Assembly (NCBI GenBank): GCA_905160935.1
Contig: CAJHZI010000415.1
Span: 1,107,001 to 1,171,000 of the forward strand
DNA from: Enchytraeus crypticus
Lineage: Eukaryota > Annelida > Clitellata > Enchytraeida > Enchytraeidae
DNA length: 64,000 bases
Reading direction: 5' to 3'
Shown: positions 57,840-64,000 of the stretch, piece by piece
How positions within the stretch are numbered: the stretch's first letter is position 1
Layout: every line of letters starts with the position of its first letter
The notes under the pieces: generated by a model
Seen by the model: the letters and a program-made list of their open reading frames with translations, nothing else
Database searches by the model: none
What the model was told of the DNA's origin: nothing
Program-made: the position numbers and the translations under genes

Positions 57840-57962
57840 TCACTGAGCACTTGCATTACAGCAGACACAGTAGTAATATGGAGCTGCTCTACAGCAGACA
57901 CAGTAGTAATATAGAGCTGCTCTACAGCAGACACAGTAGTAATATAGAGCTGCTCTTAAGGG
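57840..57962. repeat. 33-bp tandem repeat, three copies
   Basis: Unit TACAGCAGACACAGTAGTAA followed by TATAGAGCTGCTC, nearly identical. Confidence 0.9.
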
Positions 57963-57994
57963 CTCCTTATAAATATTTGCTTATACATATTACA

Positions 57995-58030
<36 letters not shown>

Positions 58031-58065
58031 TATATATATAGTAATATATATATATATATATTACT
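57995..58065. repeat. (TA)n microsatellite with interruptions
   Basis: AT runs broken by TTAATA and GTAATA. Confidence 0.95.
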
Positions 58066-58084
58066 GAATATAAAATGTCATATT

Positions 58085-58250
58085 CACACATAAGGTATAA
58101 GGTATGGAATATGGATAAGTCATAGACTTTGTGAAGGGATTAACTTGTTGATCTAAGGAGTGCTGTTATGGAGCGAGAAAACGGACTTTGAGTATGAATA
58201 TGTACCTTGAACCTGCCACTTGGCAGTGCACTGAGGAGGGAAGGATTCAC
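58085..58250 (+). mobile_element. LINE-C 3' end fragment
   Basis: GGATAAGTCATAGACTTTGT, TTATGGAGCGAGAAAACGGA, CCTGCCACTTGGCAGTGCAC, TGAGGAGGGAAGG. Confidence 0.8.
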
Positions 58251-58300
58251 ACATATCAAAAAGGTATGTAGTATTGAAACTTATAGACATTGTAATTGAT

Positions 58301-58420
58301 GGAGAGAGGCGGAGCAGATCTTCCTCTTCGAGGCTGACTGGGTTCCTCAGAGAACGAATGTCTTCTTCCAACATTTCGTACAGCTTCCTTCTCTTCTTTC
58401 TTCATCATTGCTTCTTCGCA
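58301..58420 (-). pseudogene. displaced fragment of the coiled-coil gene exon 3
   Basis: These 120 bases match 49534-49655 in the same orientation with about ten differences and one lost triplet. Shared words include CTCAGAGAACGAATGTCTTC and TTCCAACATTTYGYACAGCT. The source encodes the NVGRRHSFSEEPSQRRRGRS part of the minus-strand protein. The fragment starts and stops within the exon, is not at splice sites, and abuts a duplicated splice acceptor of the next gene. Confidence 0.9.
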
Positions 58421-58553
58421 CGTATTTGTTATTATTTAGATACACTAAGTCAGACATAGACTATGATAGAGTTTAATTTTTGTATCTCTAAGCCAACTGA
58501 TAATTGATAATTTCTATAAAGTTCTACTCCAAAAATTATTTGTTATTACTTAG
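58421..58553 (+). repeat. duplicated splice acceptor and exon start
   Basis: TATTTGTTATTATTTAGATA at 58422-58441 and on to CACTAAGTCAGACATAGACTA at 58463 recurs as TTATTTGTTATTACTTAGAT at 58537 and on to CACTAAGTCAGACATAGACTA at 58577. The second copy continues into a long open exon; the first soon meets a stop (TATGATAGAGTTTAA). Confidence 0.9.
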
Positions 58554-59648
58554 ATACACTAAGTCAGACATAGACTACGACCAATATCTCAGGGGATCCA
58601 ATGAGAGGACATACAGACTGTGTGGACCACCGCCCCCACGTGTGCCCTACCTGCTGTGGCTGGAGGCAGGCCGGCTAGACCCTCTGCTGCTGGCTCACTC
58701 AGCCACTGAGGATGGTTTGTTTTCAGTAAAAATTAAAATAAAATAATAAATATATTTGTTTTCAGTTAAAACATCAAAGTTTAACTACTTTGTGTTTTCA
58801 GTAAAAACATCAAAGTTTAACTACTTTGTGTTTTCAGTAAAAACATCAAAGTTTAACTACTTTGTGTTTTTAGTAAAAATATCAAAGTTTAACTGAGCAG
58901 TTTTTCTCTCAGTAAAAAACATCAAAGTTTAACTACTTTGTGTTTCCAATAAAAATATGAAAGTTAAACTACTGTCTTCTAAAGTTGTCCTCATCATTTG
59001 CTGGATTCGTTTTTATGTTGATATATTTTTATATTACTAAAAATTGTGCCACAATAAAATAAAATTCTTGCAATATTCTGTATAAACTACCAACGTCAGA
59101 AGGGGCATTCAGTTGGAGAGTGCCTAGGCTCCAGAAATTGCTAAAACAATGTAAGCGAATGTAAAAGTCTCAAATAGGGGATTGGCTGATGATATGATGT
59201 AGGAACAGAGAGGATTTGAGACAGTCTATTCTTATCCTGACTCTAGTTAAACTGGGATTCAAGGGAAGATGATGATGATGATTGTGAATATTCTGTATAA
59301 ACTATGTGGCACATTGTTGCTTGTTCTCCACAGCTCCTGGCCCAGATAGAGACTACAACAGCACTCTGTGGCGCAGCTTCAGGCATCAGTACGGAGTTGT
59401 GACGCGTCAGGCGAAGGACGCCGTGTCTGAGGCATTTGCTAACATGTATCCCGTCAGAGTGCCGCCACCTAGCAGGGTTGAGTGTGTCGTTGTTGTTGTA
59501 GTGCCAATGTATCAGCTAATTTAGCATTCAATTAGTAAATAATTCAATTATTATAAGTGAGGCGAGATCCCTCGTGAAGCATGAGCTGTAAAAGTGATGT
59601 CTAAAATATTTAAAATATATGAAAGTTTACTATATATATATATATATG

Positions 59649-59705
<57 letters not shown>

Positions 59706-62700
59706 GTTTGACTACTTATATCATTTAGTATCAATCTTGATATAACCTGTTTACTATTCTTGTTATTAATACTAAGTTATTGATATTCAGTTATTGATAT
59801 TCAGTTATTGATATTCAGTTATTGATATTCAGTTATTGATATTCAGTTATTGATATTCAGTCATTGATATTCAGTTATTGATATTCAGTTATTGATATTC
59901 AGTTATTGATATTCAGTTATTGGTATTCAGTTATTGATATTCAGTTATTGATACTGTAAATTATGCAAGTTTTAAGCAGTGCTATAAATTACATATTATA
60001 TTCATAAGTATAATAGAATAAGTTTTTAAACGTATAATGGTTACTATTTTTTTATAAAGTTTAAAAGTGTATTGATAATTTAATTCAGAAGATATTGATA
60101 CTATCATGCACACACAGGTGGGTGAGGGCAGCCTCACTCAGTACCTGGAGCAGACAGCGCGTATCAAGGGGGCTGATCACCGCTATCACACCGTGCGACG
60201 CAACGAACACATTGACAGCGAGTTTGCTCGACTCAGAACAAAGAGTCAGAGCAGAGTGTCGACGCCGTTTGCAGCACCTGTCAGATCCAGAGAGAGTGTG
60301 GGTGCGTGTGCTCAGTTACTGAGCATTTACTAGTATTTAATTCTACTTTGGACTGATTTTCTGAATATTGGAATTTGCACCACTTGTAGACCTTTCATTT
60401 TGGTCGCCGGCTTGATTTTGACTCAAGAGTGCTCGATGTTTTCATTGACAACTGTAGCACTATAATTATTGTTATGTTATGTTATTTACTATTAGTTCAT
60501 CGTCATCATCTTCCTTTGAATCTCAGTTTAACTAGGGTCGGGATACGAATAGACTGTCTCCAATCCTCTCTGTTTCACACTATATGATCAGTCAATCCCC
60601 TATTTTCATGTGCTTCTTAATCACCGCTTCCCACGTCAGTTTTGGGCAGTAGTATTTACTATTACTTATTATATAATAAACACTGCCGTGGTACTCAGTT
60701 TGATGATCCAGTGCATGGTAGATGATAATCTCTGGTAGATATTTTTACATAGCAATGAGCTGTTTGCTGTTATATATCTTATGTAGTGACGTGTGCTGTG
60801 GGGACGTCCCTGAGATAACCCTTTAATGAGGAAACGGACGGTAAACGTTTATTATTATTATTATTATATTTTTGTTAAATTGCATTGAATTGCGGTTCTA
60901 CTGTAAATGTTTAATGTAAATGTACTTGTCTATAAAACCGGTAGAGGATGGACACAATGGTATATACTAGAGCGGTAGTGCTAAATGTTTTATTGTAGTA
61001 TTTAGTTGTCTTATTTGACAGAGATCTCTTCTTTGATCTGTATATGAGTGTGGTGGTGAGTAGATCTCTAATTATTTGCCTGAGATCTCTGTATTATACA
61101 CTGTTTCACCTTTCATATTGAAGATTTGCTGAGATCCAGTTTGATCTGCTGGGTTCAAATTTTCACTTCTTGACTACTTAGCTTTCTGTCTTATCAGGCT
61201 GCTGTGACATCAGAATAGAGAGCTGCTCAAGAAATGTAGATATTGGTTGGTCTCTACTTTGATACTGTTTGCACTGTGCTCTGTGGTTTATAATTGCAGT
61301 CTGTTTCATGAGTAGCGCTGAGTTTCGGAAGCTCTCTGGAGGATTACAATAGACGTAGCACGACGATGGGTGACCCGTTTTCTAGATATTCCCGGTTCTC
61401 CACCATGCAGCGTACTTCCAAACACTCACCAGATGTCGACTCTAGCTCAGAGTCATCAACCAGCTGCAAGAGGTTGTAACTTCTTAAAGCTGGTAAAGCT
61501 AAGGTTAACGTCAGTTTCTTCACTCGAAAGCGATGTCAGTGACGGGCGAGCCCAGGATTAAGTTATCCCTTAGTAAGACTTTAATTTCAGATGATACCAG
61601 GGTTGCCTTCTCGCAACCGATTGCTGCACATTCAAACTTCTATTGCATGTGTTATTTGCATGTCTTCTAAAAGTCAAGCTCTTGTTCCTTGCTTCGCAAT
61701 CTTCGTTGGCTTCCTGTAAATTAGCGCATAATGTATAAAATAGCTCTGATAACTTTCTAAACTCTGTACTTTGTCTAGACATTTTACATATATGTAAATT
61801 TTGTCTTCCATATCTTCTCTAACATGTGCTTCATTCCACTGATGCCAGTCTTCTCTCTGTTCCAAAAATAAATACTTTGTTCTAGAAAGTAGAACTTGTT
61901 AGAACATTAGGCCTACAGAAATTTTTCGGATAGTCTATTAGCCACAGACAATAAGAATCTTATGGAATGATATCTAATAAGTGCAGAGCAGGGCGTTCAT
62001 CTACCGTTCCTGAATGGGCCGATCAGAGTCGTTGCAGTAAACTGTTTGAATTAAAACATACGTTGATAATATGAGTATAATTTTTAAGTTCCAGAATCGT
62101 TTAATATGATGTGGGCCTGTCGAATAGTTCTACCTTTGTAAAAGAAAGAAAAGTTTTGTGAATAATGAAAGTCTTAAAGTCGAGCATAAAGTTACTAGTT
62201 AGCACTGCTCTAGTCAGAAGAATGCTAGCAGCATGTTATCTCTCACATTGAACACTGGTACTAATTACCAGTCGCTCCCATCGATCTTCATTAAATTGAT
62301 TAATTTGAATTTATTCCGAGTCTTTACCAGTGATGCAAGCCTCTCGTGTTATTTGATAGCTTTCACGTAGACTTTGTTTGTTCATTGACAAATTGATTGG
62401 TGTATTTCAGAAAAGGCTACTCCTATCAACCTATTCTTTCGCCAGACGGCGACGGCTCTAATACGAGGATAGACGTATTCGGCAGGAAGGTGAGGCAGGC
62501 TTCGACCAGCCTGGTCGCAGCCTGGCAGCAGCGTCTCATCGACAGGGTCAAAGAGTCCCAATACAAATGGCGCGACGAATCAAAATGGCCGTTCGGGGGC
62601 GATCCGGATATAGTACCTCGTGTGGAAAAACCCCGTCGTTGGAAACTCCCGCAGACTGAGAAGATGCGGCATGGAACGGCTGTGAGAAAACAGAGGCAGA

Positions 62701-62765
62701 GGATGGAGAGGAAACAGAGAGGGGTTGAGAGTTGTGAGGAGGAAGTGGTAGCGTGTAGTTGCTGA
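58554..62765 (+). CDS. unidentified protein, last four exons (5' part not found)
   Basis: Exons 58554-58714, 59334-59476, 60118-60305 and 62411-62765 join in phases 1, 0 and 2 (the first codon is split, phase 2 upstream), giving about 281 residues to the stop. The third donor (GGTGC/GTGTGC) is weak and an extra exon in the 2-kb last intron is possible. Visible blocks are GPPPPRVPYLLWLEAGRLDP, YNSTLWRSFRHQYGVVTRQA, GSLTQYLEQTARI, GYSYQPILSPDGDGSNTRID and KWPFGGDPDIVPRVEKPRRW. The C-terminus is Arg/Lys-rich and ends in Cys-Ser-Cys. There is no membrane segment or catalytic motif I know. The codon-like pattern and in-phase splices argue for a real conserved gene. A cilia or sperm microtubule-associated role is only a guess from its layout. 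Confidence 0.65.
58715..58975 (+). repeat. 36-bp repeat starting at the splice donor
   Basis: The intron begins G/GTTTGTTTTCAGTAAAAAT; the repeat units that follow read TTTGTGTTTTCAGTAAAAAC then ATCAAAGTTTAACTAC, about six copies. Each unit carries a TTTTCAG word that looks like an acceptor. Confidence 0.85.
58976..59333 (+). other. rest of intron, with LINE-B 3' end
   Basis: A sense LINE-B end occupies about 59090-59282 (CAGAAGGGGCATTCAGTTGG, GATTTGAGACAGTCTATTCT, GGGATTCAAGGGAAGATGAT) and its (GAT)n tail ends about 50 bases before the acceptor TTCTCCACAG. Confidence 0.75.
59477..60117 (+). repeat. intron with (TA)n and a 14-bp minisatellite
   Basis: (AT)n at 59630-59702; 59765-59955 is ATTGATATTCAGTT repeated about 13 times. 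The acceptor is CATGCACACACAG. Confidence 0.85.
60306..62410 (+). other. last intron, with three mobile-element fragments
   Basis: 60495-60650: LINE-B end in minus orientation (TAACTAGGGTCGGGATACGA). 60800-60870: plus-strand SINE-2 module (GGGACGTCCCTGAGATAACC, GAGGAAACGGACGGTAAACG, (TTA)n). 61488-61562: minus-strand SINE-1 tail (GAAACTGACGTTAACCTTAG on the minus strand). I see no additional exon, but cannot exclude one. Confidence 0.55.
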
Positions 62766-63045
62766 GTTATTGATTGACAGGTCGTTCTAATTGATTGACA
62801 AGTGGTTTTAATTTATTAACAGGTGGTTTTAGTAGCGTTTAGTAGCTGAGTCATTGATTGACAGGTGGTTTTAATTGATTGACAGGTGGTTTTAATTGAT
62901 TGACATGTAGTTTTAATTGATTTACAAGTGGTTTTTAATTAATTGTCAGCAGGTTTAATTGATTGACAGGTGGTTTAAATTGATTGACAGGTGGTTTTAC
63001 TTTATTGACAGGTGGTTTTAATTGATTGACAGGTGTTTTTTCTCT
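62766..63045 (+). repeat. ATTGATTGACAGGTGGTTTTA tandem repeat in the 3' UTR or flank
   Basis: About 12 copies of a 21-bp unit. The first unit overlaps the end of the coding exon: TAGCGTGTAGTTGCTGAGTT is echoed 85 bases later as TAGCGTTTAGTAGCTGAGTC. Confidence 0.85.
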
Positions 63046-64000
63046 CGTAGCCTGTAGCGATCGTAGAGCTTAAATATAGAAGTTGAAATATCAACTGGAG
63101 ATATTTTCAGGCAGTATTGCCTGTGTTTGAGACGTCTCTGAGTGTACCTTCTAGAGACAAAACTGACGCTAACTACTCATTTAAGTGTGATACTATTTAC
63201 TGATCCTAATTTGTATCTAGTCATGTGCTGTTTAAAACGTTTTTGATAACTGTTTAAATTTTGAGATGGAACATGAAATTCTTTATGTGTTCTCTTCTGT
63301 TTCACTTGTTTACACCCGTTGGTTGTTTGACTCGTTTTTGATCTATTAATAGTTAACTATTGATCTATTAATAGTTTATTAATAGTTAACTATTGATCTA
63401 TTAATAGTTAACTATTGATCTATTAATAGTTAACTATTGATCTATTAAAATTTGACTATTGATCTATTAATTGTTAACTATTGATCTATTCAGATAGTTA
63501 TCTAACTATCTGAACAATTACCAAACAAATGTTGCATGCTAACGTCTGCAGTTGTTTATTCTAACAATCCTATGTAAGATATTGTTGAGTTTGATACGCT
63601 GTTTATTCTTGATTTGTTGAAATTGAAACTGAAATATATATGACATGATTGCAGTTAGCCGTTGTACAGGTTCCTTGTAGTTTGGTGCTTGGTGCTATAC
63701 TTGTTTAGTACACTTGAGAGGAGATCATTGTCTGTAACTTCTTATTGATTGATTGACACATTGCAACAGTACATTAGATATGACGGTACATTAGATAAGA
63801 AATATGGAAAAGAAATCATACAGTAATATCTGATTTATTTGACTATCTATTTGATTAATCATTTTAAAGACTACTAACTGAAGCTGTGGACTTTAACTAT
63901 GAACATTTCTGTGCATACACAGCTTCCTGAACAACATACACCATATTTCATCAAACTATTCATCTGACTATACCCGCTAATACTAAACCTTATTGCTAGA
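63046..64000. other. 3' flank with an 18-22 bp repeat, no gene recognised
   Basis: 63340-63500 holds about seven copies of ATTGATCTATTAATAGTTAACT, a unit containing nested palindromes (TTAATTAA-like and GTTAAC). The remainder is AT-rich without a recognised exon. Confidence 0.55.

Overview
This is eukaryotic, almost certainly animal, nuclear DNA. Genes are split by GT-AG introns, and the window holds LINE, SINE, mariner and hAT remnants plus a very high load of micro- and minisatellites. Gene content (mitochondrial aspartyl-tRNA synthetase, a rhodopsin-family GPCR, a large coiled-coil protein) suggests an invertebrate. Phylum cannot be fixed from sequence alone; a lophotrochozoan or similar is a guess.

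Layout. (1) 2.8-6.8 kb, minus strand: a complete three-exon DARS2 gene (about 821 aa), with in-phase GT-AG junctions. (2) 7-35 kb: about 28 kb with no gene I can recognise, filled with tandem repeats, 3' ends of three LINE types, tRNA-derived SINEs, an internally deleted mariner element, a hAT MITE and a perfect 114-bp inverted repeat. (3) 35.4-42.5 kb, plus strand: a four-exon class A GPCR (about 896 aa) with an intracellular loop 3 of about 450 residues. Its second intron holds an LTR-like remnant, a 105-bp near-perfect palindrome and a LINE reverse-transcriptase fragment. (4) 46.7-54.8 kb, minus strand: a four-exon gene (about 1688 aa) for a Ser/Arg-rich coiled-coil protein with two PP1-docking-like motifs, plus a probable non-coding first exon near 55.9 kb. 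(5) 58.55-62.77 kb, plus strand: the last four exons of an unidentified conserved-looking gene whose 5' end I could not find.

The most unusual signal is at the splice junctions. At several introns the tandem repeat next to the exon is built from the exon edge and its splice site: the DARS2 exon 2 donor (38-bp array), the DARS2 exon 3 acceptor (duplicated), the GPCR exon 4 acceptor (54-bp array), and an acceptor and a donor in the 58.5-kb gene. In front of the duplicated acceptor at 58.4 kb sits a roughly 120-bp copy of coding exon from the coiled-coil gene 8.8 kb away. Other points are a shared 3' module in two SINE types, a conserved hairpin at the 3' ends of two LINE types, and a TISU/ETS-like arrangement at the DARS2 start.

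The genes do not form a pathway; they are ordinary single-copy neighbours on both strands. All exon joins were made by eye from reading frame, phase and splice sites, without transcript or database support.
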